Source: Bin5 sp034422415 (GTDB lineage Bacteria > Chloroflexota > Anaerolineae > Caldilineales > Caldilineaceae). Taken from it: DNA of 64,000 bases. Location of the stretch: positions 1,302,001 to 1,366,000 of the forward strand of contig OZ241871.1 of the NCBI GenBank assembly GCA_965202955.1, read 5' to 3'. Positions within the stretch are counted from its first letter, which is position 1; every line of letters starts with the position of its first letter. The translations under genes and the position numbers were made by a program. Below, one piece after another: positions 11,556-20,945 of this stretch. Under the pieces are notes generated by a model. It saw only the letters and a list, made by a program, of their open reading frames with translations. It was not told the origin of the DNA and ran no database searches.

Positions 11556-13295
11556 TTACCGCTGGCTACTGCGCAGATCCTGTATGTTGAGTTGCAGCGA
11601 GCGCTGCCCCATCCATCTGTTGACTTCAAGATGAAAAACGACATCGATCTGGCTGTCCTTCTGCAGTTCGGCCGCCCGTTTGCCCAGGCCGAAGCCGATC
11701 CCGTCGAGCACAGGGGGGTGGCCGTGGTTGTCGACGACCACTTTCAGATGCTTCTTGCCGCCGACGCGGCGGACATTGCGCACGCGGCAGTTGCGGCAGA
11801 GAAAAAGGCCCGGCTCGTTCTGCTGGCCGACCGGTTCCATCCGGTCAAGCTGCCCCTGCAAGGCCCAATCGATCTGATCGATCGTCAGCTCGGCGTCGAT
11901 ATCGAGGGTCGGGCGCAGATCATCGAGCGCGTCGAGTTCCTGCGCGGCCTGCGCTTCGAGCGCCTCTTTCAGCGCGGGCAGATGCTCCGTGCGCACGGTA
12001 AAGCCGGCCGCGCGACTATGTCCGCCATGACGCACCAGCAGTGGGCTGATCCGGTCGAGCGCGGCGATGATGTCAAATTCGGCGATACTGCGGGCGCTGC
12101 CGCGGCATAACGCCTCACCGCGTTCGACGACAACCGCAGGGCGGTAGAACTGGTCGCTCAGTCTGCCCGCGGCCAGCCCTACGATGCCGGCCTGAAACTC
12201 GTCGCCGGCAATGAACAGTAGCGGCGTCTTCGATGTGTCCACAGCGGCCAGTCTCTTTGCGGCCGCGGTGTGGGCTTCGCTCGTCAACGCCTGGCGCTGC
12301 CGGTTCAGGCTTTCCAAGTTCGCGGCCATTGTATAAGCGGTCCCATAGTCGTTGCAGCGCAACAGGTCGTATGCCGTCATTGCGCTGTCCAGACGGCCGG
12401 CCGCGTTGATGCGGGGCGCGATCTGAAAACTGATCGCGCTGCTGTCGACCGTTTCAAGGGAGACCGAAGCCATCTGCAGCAGCGCGTACAAGCCAGCCCG
12501 CTCGCCCCGGCGCAGCTCCGACAGCCCTCTGCGCACCAGCGAGCGGTTTTCGCCGCGCAGAGGCATCATGTCGGCGACGGTTCCGACTGCGACCAGGTCG
12601 AGAAGGGACTGCTCCTCGGCGGCCGCTTCCTCGGCTGAAAGCCGGCTCCGGGACTTGCGAGAAACGGCCCGCAGCACGCCCTGCGCCAGTCGATAGGCGA
12701 CACCCACCCCGGCCAGCCGCTGGGCGTGACCAGGACGATCATCGCGGCGAGGATTGATGACCGCCAGCGCCGGCGGCAGCTCCGGGCCGATCGAGTGGTG
12801 GTCGGTGACGATCACCTCCATGCCCAGCTCACCAGCTTCCGCCACCGCCTCGACGCTGCGAATCCCACAATCTACCGTCACCAGCAGGTCGGCTCCGTTC
12901 CCAGCAATCGACCGCAGCGCCTCCACGTTGAGCCCGTACCCCTCGTCCACCCGGTTGGGGATGTAGGCGCCGACGCGCGCGCCGGCGCGCTGCAAGGCCG
13001 TCGTCATCAGCACGGTGGCAGTCACGCCGTCGGCGTCAAAGTCGCCGTAGACGCAGATGACCTCGCCCTTTTCGATTGCCTGCACGATGCGCGTGACCGC
13101 AGGCGGCATATCGGTCAGACGAAAGGGGTTCTCCTGTACAGCATCGTCACCCTGCAGGAACGACGCCACCGCCGCCGCGTCGCGCAACCCGCGATTGTAC
13201 AACACCTGTAGCAGCACCGGATGCTCATGGCCGCTCTGCAGGAACTTTTCCGGCGCGGGCGGGTGGAAGTTCCACAGTTTATCGGTCGCCGACAA
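11556..13295 (-). CDS. recJ: Single-stranded-DNA-specific exonuclease RecJ
   Basis: A 579-residue 5'-3' ssDNA exonuclease used in recombination and mismatch repair. DHH-family metal motifs are clear: GDFDADGVTA, VTVDCGI and VTDHHSIG in the DHH domain. The DHHA1 domain has GGHSRAAGFTV, and a C-terminal OB fold follows (IDQIDWALQGQLDRMEPVGQ). The start ATG at 13295 follows a promoter at 13342-13371. Gene order with the HAD phosphatase suggests co-transcription. No lesion seen. Confidence 0.95.
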   Translation of the reverse strand: MSATDKLWNFHPPAPEKFLQSGHEHPVLLQVLYNRGLRDAAAVASFLQGDDAVQENPFRLTDMPPAVTRIVQAIEKGEVICVYGDFDADGVTATVLMTTALQRAGARVGAYIPNRVDEGYGLNVEALRSIAGNGADLLVTVDCGIRSVEAVAEAGELGMEVIVTDHHSIGPELPPALAVINPRRDDRPGHAQRLAGVGVAYRLAQGVLRAVSRKSRSRLSAEEAAAEEQSLLDLVAVGTVADMMPLRGENRSLVRRGLSELRRGERAGLYALLQMASVSLETVDSSAISFQIAPRINAAGRLDSAMTAYDLLRCNDYGTAYTMAANLESLNRQRQALTSEAHTAAAKRLAAVDTSKTPLLFIAGDEFQAGIVGLAAGRLSDQFYRPAVVVERGEALCRGSARSIAEFDIIAALDRISPLLVRHGGHSRAAGFTVRTEHLPALKEALEAQAAQELDALDDLRPTLDIDAELTIDQIDWALQGQLDRMEPVGQQNEPGLFLCRNCRVRNVRRVGGKKHLKVVVDNHGHPPVLDGIGFGLGKRAAELQKDSQIDVVFHLEVNRWMGQRSLQLNIQDLRSSQR

Positions 13296-13341
13296 AGGGG
13301 ATTCTCCACTAGGGTTGGGTGGAAACGATCGCCAGAAGGCA

Positions 13342-13371
13342 ATTATAGTCGAGAGCGCAGAAGCGGCGCAA
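13342..13371 (-). promoter_or_regulatory. Promoter of recJ
   Basis: On the minus strand TTGCGC (13371-13366), 18-bp spacer, and a consensus TATAAT (13347-13342), about 45 bp before the recJ start. Confidence 0.6.
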
Positions 13372-13453
13372 AAAATGTGAGATTTTCCGGCCTGCTCCGC
13401 CTGGGCTAAAATAGGGCTTCAGTCCGATCTGCACGCCAATTCAAGCGAACCCG

Positions 13454-14836
13454 ATGTCCTCCACTTATGAGCGCCTGCGGCGCCTGCAAGCATTGCGCGG
13501 CCGGCACGCATCCACCAGACCGGCGGAAACAGGCATGCCGGAACCGCCGGCGGCCGACCGGGCAGCCGCGCGCGCGCTGGTCGAAGCACTGGAGGCGGGC
13601 GAAATTGTCGAGAACAGCGCCGGCAGCTGTTATCTCGTAACCCGGCGTTTCACCGCATTCGAGCAAGGGGAGATCAGCACGCGGCCCGAACGCGGCCTGG
13701 CCTCGCTCGGCAACCTGCTGCAGCGCGATCCGTCGATTCTGGCGCCGCTCTATCCCGGCTACGGGCTGGACCGCTGTCCCGATTTTCGTACGTCAGCGTT
13801 TCTGGATATCGAAAGCACCGGGCTGGGCGGCGGCGCCGGCATCTACGCCTTCATGGTCGGGGTCGGCACATTCGAGCAGGAAGAAGGAGTCGCGGACGGG
13901 TCGACCGAACACCCGGCATTCATTGTACGCCAGTTTTTCATGCGCCATCCGGGTGAAGAGCCAGCATTGCTGACCGCGCTGACGCATCTACTGCGTAACT
14001 GCCGCAGCCTTGTAACATTCAATGGCCGTTCCTTCGACGCTCCGCTGCTGCGGGGGCGGTACCGTTACACTGGACGTTTCCTGCCCGCCGGTGTCCAGAT
14101 GCCGTCGGTGCTGGATAGCAGCGCGCCGCATCTGGACCTGCTGCACCCGGCCCGCAGGCTGTGGCGCAAACGGCTGGGCAGCTGCTCGCTCAGCAACCTG
14201 GAGCGGGCGGTTCTCAACCGAGCGCGCACGGAGGACGATGTGCCCGGCAGCCTCATCCCACAGCTTTACGCCGACTATCTGCGCGACGGCGACGGAAGCC
14301 AGATGCAGCGCGTCTTCTACCACAACCGCGAAGACATTGTCTCGATGGCTGTGCTGGCGGAGGTCATCTACCGAGCCTTCGCCGATCCTACGGCCACCCC
14401 CTCGCGCGCGTTTCAGGCGCTCGATCTGATCAATATGGCGCGCCTGCAGATGGAACTGGAGCGCCTCGACAGAGCGGAGACGCTTTTCCGCGTCGCGCTG
14501 GAGCAGCTCAACGGCCGCGCGCCCCTTGCGGATACGTTTGACGGCTTAGGCCGTCTCCTCAAACGTCAACGCCGGTGGGATGAGGCGGTGGACGTTTGGC
14601 AGCAGTGGTTGACGACCGTGCGCGACCCGGGCGACGCCCCGGACAGCCGTCCGTATGTGGAACTGGCCAAGTATTACGAGTGGCAGAGCGGTGATCTGGC
14701 GCAGGCGGCCATGTGGACGCAATGGGCCTTGCACGAGCAGGAACAGACCCCGGCCCATGGCCGTTCCCCGCAGACCCAGGCGGAGCTGCGCTACCGACTG
14801 GCCCGCATCCAGAAAAAGCTGGACGCAAACGGGTAG
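13454..14836 (+). CDS. YprB-like ribonuclease H-fold exonuclease with C-terminal TPR repeats
   Basis: A 460-residue protein combining a DEDD-type RNase H-like exonuclease domain (about 115-320; PF13482-like) with helical repeats. Catalytic motifs visible are FLDIESTGLGGG, TFNGRSFDAPLL and the late YHNREDIVSM. The C-terminal third (about 330-455) reads as tetratricopeptide repeats. This arrangement resembles Bacillus YprB. The true substrate is not known. It is divergent from recJ; TAAAAT at 13407-13412 is a possible -10. Confidence 0.82.
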   Translation: MSSTYERLRRLQALRGRHASTRPAETGMPEPPAADRAAARALVEALEAGEIVENSAGSCYLVTRRFTAFEQGEISTRPERGLASLGNLLQRDPSILAPLYPGYGLDRCPDFRTSAFLDIESTGLGGGAGIYAFMVGVGTFEQEEGVADGSTEHPAFIVRQFFMRHPGEEPALLTALTHLLRNCRSLVTFNGRSFDAPLLRGRYRYTGRFLPAGVQMPSVLDSSAPHLDLLHPARRLWRKRLGSCSLSNLERAVLNRARTEDDVPGSLIPQLYADYLRDGDGSQMQRVFYHNREDIVSMAVLAEVIYRAFADPTATPSRAFQALDLINMARLQMELERLDRAETLFRVALEQLNGRAPLADTFDGLGRLLKRQRRWDEAVDVWQQWLTTVRDPGDAPDSRPYVELAKYYEWQSGDLAQAAMWTQWALHEQEQTPAHGRSPQTQAELRYRLARIQKKLDANG

Positions 14837-15188
14837 ATTCGTACAGAGTTACGACCGTCGAAAGGGGTCAGAAACGTGAGGCAGAAGGCTGCCTGGGGGA
14901 ACAAACCTGGCCCATTTTTTCATCAAGGAGGGATGTACGAGAGGCGGAGCAGCATTCCCCCGGCGAATAGGCTGGGCGCCGTTGACTCACCGCACAGGCA
15001 TTGCCACTTCGCGCGCTGCCAAGGCAGCGCGCATTCCTTACATGCACTAATCCTAAGAAGAGGTCTGAACCATCGACCGCTGACCGGTTCCATGCCGGGT
15101 TTGCAGGCAGGGCCGACGCGGGCCCCGGTGGACGGTCCGCGCGCCGATTCGGAGGATGCGCGAACCGTGTTCGTCCTGCGAAGCGGCC
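14837..15188. other. Gene-free convergent spacer with strong hairpins
   Basis: 352 bp between two convergent genes, with no convincing ORF. It holds AGGCAG-AAGG-CTGCCT (14879-14894), a T6 tract at 14914-14919, and a perfect inverted repeat GCGCGCTGCC-AA-GGCAGCGCGC (15011-15032). I looked for SRP, RNase P and tmRNA signatures and saw none. It may only hold transcription stops. Confidence 0.5.
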
Positions 15189-16208
15189 TTAAATATTCAA
15201 ATGGCGGCCGCTCGCGGTATCTTCGCGTCCACTGTCAATCTGGCCGGCCCCGGGCCTGTTCGTGCGGCTTTCGGACCGTTTCGAAGACCACTGGGTTGGC
15301 TCAATCGCAAGCCCGACATTCTCGGAAGTCGTCCCGTTTCCAATCGTCGGCCAATCTTCCTGGTCGGTGGCGCCCATCTTCATCTCACCCTCGAAATAGC
15401 CGCCCTCTTCGACGATGAAGGACGCGGCATGGGACTGGCCCCGCATCTCACCGGATGTGCGCAGGTGCAGCCGCTCTTCAATGAAAACGTCGCCGGTGAC
15501 CGACCCGGCAATCTCGATGTTGCGGGCGCGCACCGTCGCCGACAATGTCGCATCTTTGGCGACGATCACCGTTCCGCGGCAGTCGATTTCGCCTTCAAAG
15601 GTCCCTTCGATGCGCAGGTCCTTCTCCGAACGGAAGGTGCCGGTGAAGTAGGATTGAGGGCCCACAATTGTGTCGGTTGTGGCGTCCTCTGGCGGCGACT
15701 CCTGCCGTTTCGGGCGGGGCTGGGCAGGCTGCTGTCCCCGGTTGGCGAACGGCGGGTTATCTCGGCGGTTCCCACTCATCTGTCTGTTTCTCCTCTCATA
15801 CGATTCATCCGTCAAGGGCGTGGTTTCTTCCTGGGCCAGCAGGGACTCCCTGGATACTGGCGTCGGGACCTCCGCGGGCGGCGGGTCGGAGGGCGGCTCT
15901 GGCTCCTGCGGCGGCTCGGGCAAAACTGGCTCCGGGGACGGCGGCTCGGTCAGGACAGGCTCGGCCAGGACAGGCTCTGGCGGCAGGTTGGGTGGGAGCG
16001 GCTCTGGCGGCGGCGATTCGGCTAACACGGGCTCCGACGTCGGTTCCAAATCGGCCTCTGCAGAAACGACTGCTCCGTCGTCCTCTGCAGGTGTTTCCTC
16101 TTCGCCTTCTTCATTTGAGGCTTCGTCATCGTCCAACTCCTGGAGATTCCGATAAAGCCACTGCAGGTCTTCTTCGTCCTGCTTCCTACCACGCTTAAAT
16201 AGCGGCAT
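15189..16208 (-). CDS. Bactofilin (polymer-forming cytoskeletal protein) with long Pro/Glu-rich arm
   Basis: A 339-residue protein. The bactofilin core (about 180-285) has the right-handed beta-helix pattern: YFTGTFRSEKDLRIEGTFEG, then short GTVIVAKDATLSATV-type rungs and IEIAGSVTGDVFIEERLHL. The first ~150 residues are disordered, with an acidic patch and many Pro-Glu-Pro repeats (LAEP, LPEP). Bactofilins polymerise without nucleotides and scaffold cell-shape or envelope enzymes. Such a long N-terminal arm is unusual and could be a tether. A -10 TATAAT lies at 16309-16304 on the minus strand. Confidence 0.88.
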   Translation of the reverse strand: MPLFKRGRKQDEEDLQWLYRNLQELDDDEASNEEGEEETPAEDDGAVVSAEADLEPTSEPVLAESPPPEPLPPNLPPEPVLAEPVLTEPPSPEPVLPEPPQEPEPPSDPPPAEVPTPVSRESLLAQEETTPLTDESYERRNRQMSGNRRDNPPFANRGQQPAQPRPKRQESPPEDATTDTIVGPQSYFTGTFRSEKDLRIEGTFEGEIDCRGTVIVAKDATLSATVRARNIEIAGSVTGDVFIEERLHLRTSGEMRGQSHAASFIVEEGGYFEGEMKMGATDQEDWPTIGNGTTSENVGLAIEPTQWSSKRSESRTNRPGAGQIDSGREDTASGRHLNI

Positions 16209-16539
16209 CCTTAGGGTCTCCTTTCTCGCCCAGTTCCCCTACGGGTTGGATCCGAAGACGACATAGTCGAGGGAGAAACTCAGCGAAATCCCGGTACGCC
16301 GCTATTATACAACGAAACGCCAAATATACATCTCTCATCTTTCGCAGCGCGCATTGTCTGCCAAACGCAACTCTTCGGCCGGTCAAGCCGTTCAGACAGA
16401 ACGATATTCGACTTTTTGCGTTCCGAAGTTTTCGCGCGTACCTTGGCAGGTGTGTGCCGCAATGTCCTTGACAGAGTCGAGGCAGCGATTCTATACTGCT
16501 CTTCGCTTCGTGAGTTGATCGACACCATCTCAGGATGCC
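16209..16539. other. Divergent promoter region, no gene
   Basis: 331 bp between bactofilin and the SCP2-domain gene. No supported ORF. It contains a minus-strand TATAAT (16309-16304) for bactofilin without a clear -35, and a plus-strand promoter for the SCP2 gene. Confidence 0.5.
16468..16497 (+). promoter_or_regulatory. Promoter of the SCP2-domain gene
   Basis: TTGACA (16468-16473), 18-bp spacer, TATACT (16492-16497), about 43 bp before the ATG. Confidence 0.65.
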
Positions 16540-16974
16540 ATGGCTGTCTATGCCGATGCTGCGCAACTGTACGCAGTGCTGCAGCACTTGTTCGACACAA
16601 TCAAAGAGCGCCCCGGCGCGATCGAGTCCTTCACCAGGAGCAATCTTGTCGTCCGTCTGCGGCTGACCGAGCCGGACGCGGAGGTGCTTCTGGACGGGCG
16701 CCAGCCGCCTTTGGAGGTCTTCTTTGGGCCGCGCCCGGGAAAGGCGGACCTGGAATTGACGATGGCAGCCGACACGCTGCACCAGATCTGGAGCGGTCAG
16801 CGCAAGCTGAGGGACCTCTTTTTCGGGGGACAGATTCAGACAAAAGGCAATCTCTTTCGCGCGATGGATCTGGCCGATCTGTTTCGTGAAGCCGAGCGGG
16901 TCTACGCGGGCATGCAGCAAGGCAGCAGCGCAGGGCACGACGGGCAGGTTCAGGCTGAGGATACCCTGGACTGA
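16540..16974 (+). CDS. SCP2 sterol-binding domain-like protein
   Basis: A 144-residue cytosolic protein resembling the SCP2 lipid-binding fold. It shows an alternating beta pattern SNLVVRLRLTEPDAEVLLDG, then ADLELTMAADTLHQIWSGQRKLRDLFFGGQIQTKGN, which matches the family pattern of a hydrophobic helix followed by a G-X-hydrophobic-G strand, and ends in a helix over the cavity. Bacterial SCP2 proteins bind lipids or acyl-CoA, but their roles are seldom known. It sits just before dnaG, though dnaG has its own consensus promoter. The ATG at 16540 is preferred. Confidence 0.7.
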   Translation: MAVYADAAQLYAVLQHLFDTIKERPGAIESFTRSNLVVRLRLTEPDAEVLLDGRQPPLEVFFGPRPGKADLELTMAADTLHQIWSGQRKLRDLFFGGQIQTKGNLFRAMDLADLFREAERVYAGMQQGSSAGHDGQVQAEDTLD

Positions 16975-17007
16975 GGCGCAATGGCCCAAGAGTTGGAACC
17001 GTTTCCT

Positions 17008-17036
17008 TTGACACCCGATGCGGGCAAAGATATAAT
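17008..17036 (+). promoter_or_regulatory. Consensus sigma-70 promoter of the dnaG-rpoD operon
   Basis: TTGACA (17008-17013), exactly 17 bp, TATAAT (17031-17036). It matches the housekeeping consensus at every hexamer position and lies about 75 bp before the dnaG start. Confidence 0.85.
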
Positions 17037-17111
17037 TGATTAGGATTGACCAGTGGTCTGAATAGTTCCGGCCACTGGCTTTTGTATGGGAGTGCTGGCG
17101 CGGGGACCAAA

Positions 17112-19190
17112 ATGAGCGTAACGGACGAGATCAAAGCGCGCGTTGATGCCGTGGAGTTCATCTCCCGTTATGTGCCACTGCAACGTGCCGGCCGCTCCTT
17201 CAAAGCCCGTTGCCCCTTCCACGAGGAACGCACCCCAAGCTTCGTCGTCTTCCCTGAAACCGGCACATGGCGCTGTTTCGGCGCCTGCAGCACTGGCGGC
17301 GACTTATTCTCTTTCCTGATGCAAAAAGAGAATATGGATTTCCGTGAGGCCTTGCAGACCCTCGCGCAGGAGGCCGGCGTACAGTTGCCGGAAAGGAACG
17401 ACGACGGCAATACCCAGGAGCGCGATCTGGCCTACGAGTTGAACGCCAAGTCGGCGGACTTTTTCCGCGTCCAGCTTCACCGCAGCCAGGAGGCGCAAGC
17501 GGCGCGCGATTACCTGCAGGGACGGGGAATCGACGCTCAGGTCGCGACACAGTTTCAACTCGGTTACGCGCCTGACAGTTGGGAAGCACTGCGCGAGCAT
17601 CTGGTGCAGGCCGGCTACTCGCTCGACGCTCTGTATCACGCCGACCTGGTCAAGCACAACGAAGAGCACGACTCCTTCTACGACTCCTTCCGCAACCGTC
17701 TGATGGTTCCGATCCATGATCGCCAGGGGCGGGTCATCGGGTTTGGCGGGCGGGTGCTGGACGATTCGCTTCCCAAATATCTCAATACGGCCGAGACTCC
17801 CCTCTTTCACAAATCCTATGTCGTCTACGGGCTGGACCGGGCCTACAGATCGATTCGCGAGGCCGACCGCGTCGTGATCGTCGAAGGCTATATGGACGTG
17901 ATCGCCGCCCACCAGTTTGGCTTTGAGAACGTCGTAGCCTGTCTGGGAACGGCGCTGACGACGGAACAGCTGCGACAAATAAATCGTTACACCGACAACT
18001 TCATCCTGGCGCTGGACGCGGACACTGCCGGGCAGCAGGCGACGCTGCGCGGCCTGAACCAGGCGCGGCAGGCGCTGCGCAAAGACAAGTTTGTGTTGAC
18101 ACCGAGCAGCAGAAGCAATCATATAGGGCACAGGCTAAACGCCAATTTGCGCATCATCGCGCTGCAGCAGGGCCTCGACCCGGACAATATCATCCGCCGG
18201 AACACCGATGACTGGCAAAAGTTGGTTGATAACGCAACGCCCCTCGTCGATCACCATATTAAGATTGTCACCGCCCAGTACGATCTGGACAGTGCCCAAG
18301 GCAAAGCCGAAGCCGTAGCAGAACTGATACCCCTGATCGCCGAGATCAACGAAGAGACCGAACGCTTGCACTATATAGAAGAGTTGAGCAAGCGTGCCGG
18401 ATTTCCACCCCTCGACCGGACGGTCGAGAGACTCGTGCAGGCCAAGTCTTACGCGCTGCGGCACCCATCTGAGGAAGGCCGCCATCGCCAGCGTTATACG
18501 CAGCCCCAGAATGAACCGTCTCTGGCGGAAAGGGTGACACAGCCACACAGCGGGCCGCTGGACGACACCAACCCGGCCGCACCTGACAGCCAAGCCAACG
18601 GTATGCCTTGGTCTTCGGCGTCTGATCTGGCCGCGTTTGTACCGGAAACCAAACTGGAAGGTTTTCTGCTGTCCTTCTTGATCCACGATCCCGACCTCCT
18701 GATTTGGCAGAAGGGAATGACGGAGGAGCTGGAGGTCCTCCCCCTGAGCGGCAAAGACTTCCAGCAGATCGAATACCGGGAGATCTTCGAGGCTTTGCGA
18801 CGATTCATCGCCAGCGATGAGCTCTGGGACATCAATGCCTTTCAGGAGACGCTCAGTTCCACCTATCACCAGGTTCTGTCGCAGCTGATGACACAGATCA
18901 TGACGATGCCCGAGAAGGAACCGGCTGATGTTCAAAACGCGCTGATCAAACTTCTGATCAGGCTGCGGTGCTCGCGGCTGCGCGAAGATCTGTCGGCAAT
19001 GCAGTTTCTGTTGCACGACGCGCAGGAAGGTGATGACCGTGAAGCGATTCTGGAGTTTTCGGCCAGCATAAACGCCAATCGTCGCGACCGCCATCACCTG
19101 GAACGCGTATTGGTGCACAGAAGTCAGGTTTCTTACGGCGCTGCCCGTATCGACCAGGGAATCATCATTGTCCCCGAGAGTCCCCAATAG
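17112..19190 (+). CDS. dnaG: DNA primase DnaG
   Basis: A 692-residue primase that lays RNA primers at the replication fork. The CHC2 zinc domain starts the protein (CPFHEERTPSF then RCFGACSTGG). The second cysteine pair is CX3C instead of the CX2C of E. coli. The TOPRIM core holds VVIVEGYMDVIAAHQFG and LALDADTAGQQA. A linker with low similarity precedes the C-terminal helicase-binding region (about 520-660). The ATG at 17112 (MSVTDEIKARVD) is the usual DnaG start; residues upstream in frame would cross the promoter leader. rpoD follows after 11 bp, so the two form the classic macromolecular-synthesis operon. Confidence 0.96.
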   Translation: MSVTDEIKARVDAVEFISRYVPLQRAGRSFKARCPFHEERTPSFVVFPETGTWRCFGACSTGGDLFSFLMQKENMDFREALQTLAQEAGVQLPERNDDGNTQERDLAYELNAKSADFFRVQLHRSQEAQAARDYLQGRGIDAQVATQFQLGYAPDSWEALREHLVQAGYSLDALYHADLVKHNEEHDSFYDSFRNRLMVPIHDRQGRVIGFGGRVLDDSLPKYLNTAETPLFHKSYVVYGLDRAYRSIREADRVVIVEGYMDVIAAHQFGFENVVACLGTALTTEQLRQINRYTDNFILALDADTAGQQATLRGLNQARQALRKDKFVLTPSSRSNHIGHRLNANLRIIALQQGLDPDNIIRRNTDDWQKLVDNATPLVDHHIKIVTAQYDLDSAQGKAEAVAELIPLIAEINEETERLHYIEELSKRAGFPPLDRTVERLVQAKSYALRHPSEEGRHRQRYTQPQNEPSLAERVTQPHSGPLDDTNPAAPDSQANGMPWSSASDLAAFVPETKLEGFLLSFLIHDPDLLIWQKGMTEELEVLPLSGKDFQQIEYREIFEALRRFIASDELWDINAFQETLSSTYHQVLSQLMTQIMTMPEKEPADVQNALIKLLIRLRCSRLREDLSAMQFLLHDAQEGDDREAILEFSASINANRRDRHHLERVLVHRSQVSYGAARIDQGIIIVPESPQ

Positions 19191-19201
19191 CAGGTAGGAA
19201 T

Positions 19202-20482
19202 ATGGCAAAGAAATCCAACGCGACGAACAAGCCCGTCGAAGTCCCTGTCGACCCCACGGGCGCCAAAGACGAGCTTGATGACTATATTCAGAACGGTGAA
19301 TCCGAGGAAGGTATCTTTCCGGAGATCGTCGAGGAGGAGACCGCGGCTCTGCCGAGCATCGAACGTGACCCGGAACTGGAAGAGGAGATCGAGAAGGAAA
19401 CGCAGATCCCGGTGGAGAAGATCATCGAGGATGTGTCGGAGGTCGGCCAGATGCTGGACCCGATGCGTATGTACCTGCGCGAAATCGGGCGCCATGACCT
19501 GTTGACCGCCGAACAGCAGACCGCGCTGGCCGAACGGATCCAGCTCGGCATTCAGGCGGATGAACGCCTCCGGAAGGCAACCGGGGACGGCGAAGAGCCG
19601 GTTGACGGGCCAGCTGTCAGGCTATCGCCGGACGAAATCGAGGAATTGAAGGAATTGATCGCCGACGGCAAAGTTGCGCAGGACCATCTGGCAAATAGCA
19701 ATTTGCGCCTGGTCGTCAGCGTGGCCAAACGCTACGTCGGCCGCGGCCTGAACTTCCAGGACCTGATCCAGGAAGGGAATGTCGGCCTGTTGCGCGCAGT
19801 GGAAAAGTTCGATCACACGCTGGGATTCAAGTTCAGCACCTACGCCACCTGGTGGATTCGCCAAGCGATCAGCCGTGCGATCGCCTATCAGGCGCGCACA
19901 ATCCGCATCCCGGTCCACATGGTGGAGACGATCAACCGACAGATGCGCACCGAGAGGGAGTTGCAACAGGAGTTGAAAGGCGAGGAGCCGTCGCCGGAAA
20001 AGATCGCGCTGGAGATGGGCTATCTGGGAGAGGATGTGGCGGCGGATGTTCGGCAGGCGTTGGAGGAGAAGCGGCCACTCACAGGCGATTTGAAGAGCGT
20101 ACTCGACCAGGCTGTGGCCAGGGTGCAGCGCATCCAGCGGCTCAGCCGCGAGCCGATCAGTCTCGACATGCCGGTCGGCGCGGAGGAGAACAGCTTTCTG
20201 GGCGATTTCATCGAGGACGAGAGCGTTCCCGCGCCGGTGGATACCGCCAGCCGGCGGCTGCTGCGGGAGCAGATGAGCGAGATTCTGAGCGGGCTGCCCG
20301 AACGGGAGCACAAAGTGCTGAGCATGCGCTTCGGGCTGGAGGATGGCATGAGCCATACGCTGGAGGATGTGGGCAAAGAGTTCAACATCACGCGCGAGCG
20401 CGTGCGCCAGATCGAGGCCAGGGCGCTGCGCAAGCTGCGTCATCCCCAGCAGAGCCGCAAACTGCGCGATTATCTTGGCTGA
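19202..20482 (+). CDS. rpoD: RNA polymerase primary sigma factor RpoD
   Basis: A 426-residue group 1 sigma factor. After an acidic N-terminal ~80 residues comes region 1.2 (DPMRMYLREIGRHDLLTAEQQ). Region 2 has YVGRGLNFQDLIQEGNVGLL and the -10 recognition helix KFSTYATWWIRQAISRAI. Region 3 is AYQARTIRIPVHMVETINR, and region 4 includes the -35 helix TLEDVGKEFNITRERVRQIE. The Shine-Dalgarno AGGTAGG precedes the ATG. It is the second gene of the dnaG operon and ends at a strong terminator. It would direct the TTGACA/TATAAT promoters seen in this window. Confidence 0.97.
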   Translation: MAKKSNATNKPVEVPVDPTGAKDELDDYIQNGESEEGIFPEIVEEETAALPSIERDPELEEEIEKETQIPVEKIIEDVSEVGQMLDPMRMYLREIGRHDLLTAEQQTALAERIQLGIQADERLRKATGDGEEPVDGPAVRLSPDEIEELKELIADGKVAQDHLANSNLRLVVSVAKRYVGRGLNFQDLIQEGNVGLLRAVEKFDHTLGFKFSTYATWWIRQAISRAIAYQARTIRIPVHMVETINRQMRTERELQQELKGEEPSPEKIALEMGYLGEDVAADVRQALEEKRPLTGDLKSVLDQAVARVQRIQRLSREPISLDMPVGAEENSFLGDFIEDESVPAPVDTASRRLLREQMSEILSGLPEREHKVLSMRFGLEDGMSHTLEDVGKEFNITRERVRQIEARALRKLRHPQQSRKLRDYLG

Positions 20483-20517
20483 CTGTTCCGCGCCCGGGGC
20501 CTCGTTCGGCTGCATCC

Positions 20518-20554
20518 TCCGCTTCCGCAAATACATTTGCGGAAGCGGAATTTT
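20518..20554 (+). terminator. Strong rho-independent terminator after rpoD
   Basis: A perfect 14-bp stem, TCCGCTTCCGCAAA (20518-20531) with its complement (20536-20549), a 4-nt TACA loop, then ATTTT. Confidence 0.9.
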
Positions 20555-20652
20555 GACTGACGCCCCAACAATTCGTATAATAATCAACTGTTGTCTCGAC
20601 CGGCACCGACCCTGCCTTTCAGGCGGATCGCGGCGGTCCGAGATCGAAACTT

Positions 20653-20728
<76 letters not shown>

Positions 20729-20769
20729 CATTTTCAGCCGGCATTCTGTTGCCCTGTAAGACGACGCGC

Positions 20770-20802
20770 AACCCCGAAAGGCGGACCTCTCGGGGTTTTG
20801 TT
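20770..20802 (+). terminator. Rho-independent terminator after tRNA-Asn
   Basis: AACCCCGA (20770-20777) pairs with TCGGGGTT (20790-20797), with inner AGG/CCT pairing, followed by TTGTT. Confidence 0.85.
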
Positions 20803-20945
20803 GTCTCTCGCACCGTTTCGCGTATCAGCATCTCGACGCACTCCCGGTCCCAGTGCCCCACCACTTCGCTTGCTGCATCGACGAAATATCGTTTTTTCAT
20901 GGTCTTTCTAAAAGTGAGCGTCTTGCCCTAAAAGGAGATATAAAG

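Noticed and set aside
14837..15188. Signal recognition particle, RNase P or tmRNA gene
   Set aside because: The diagnostic conserved segments of these RNAs were not found on either strand.
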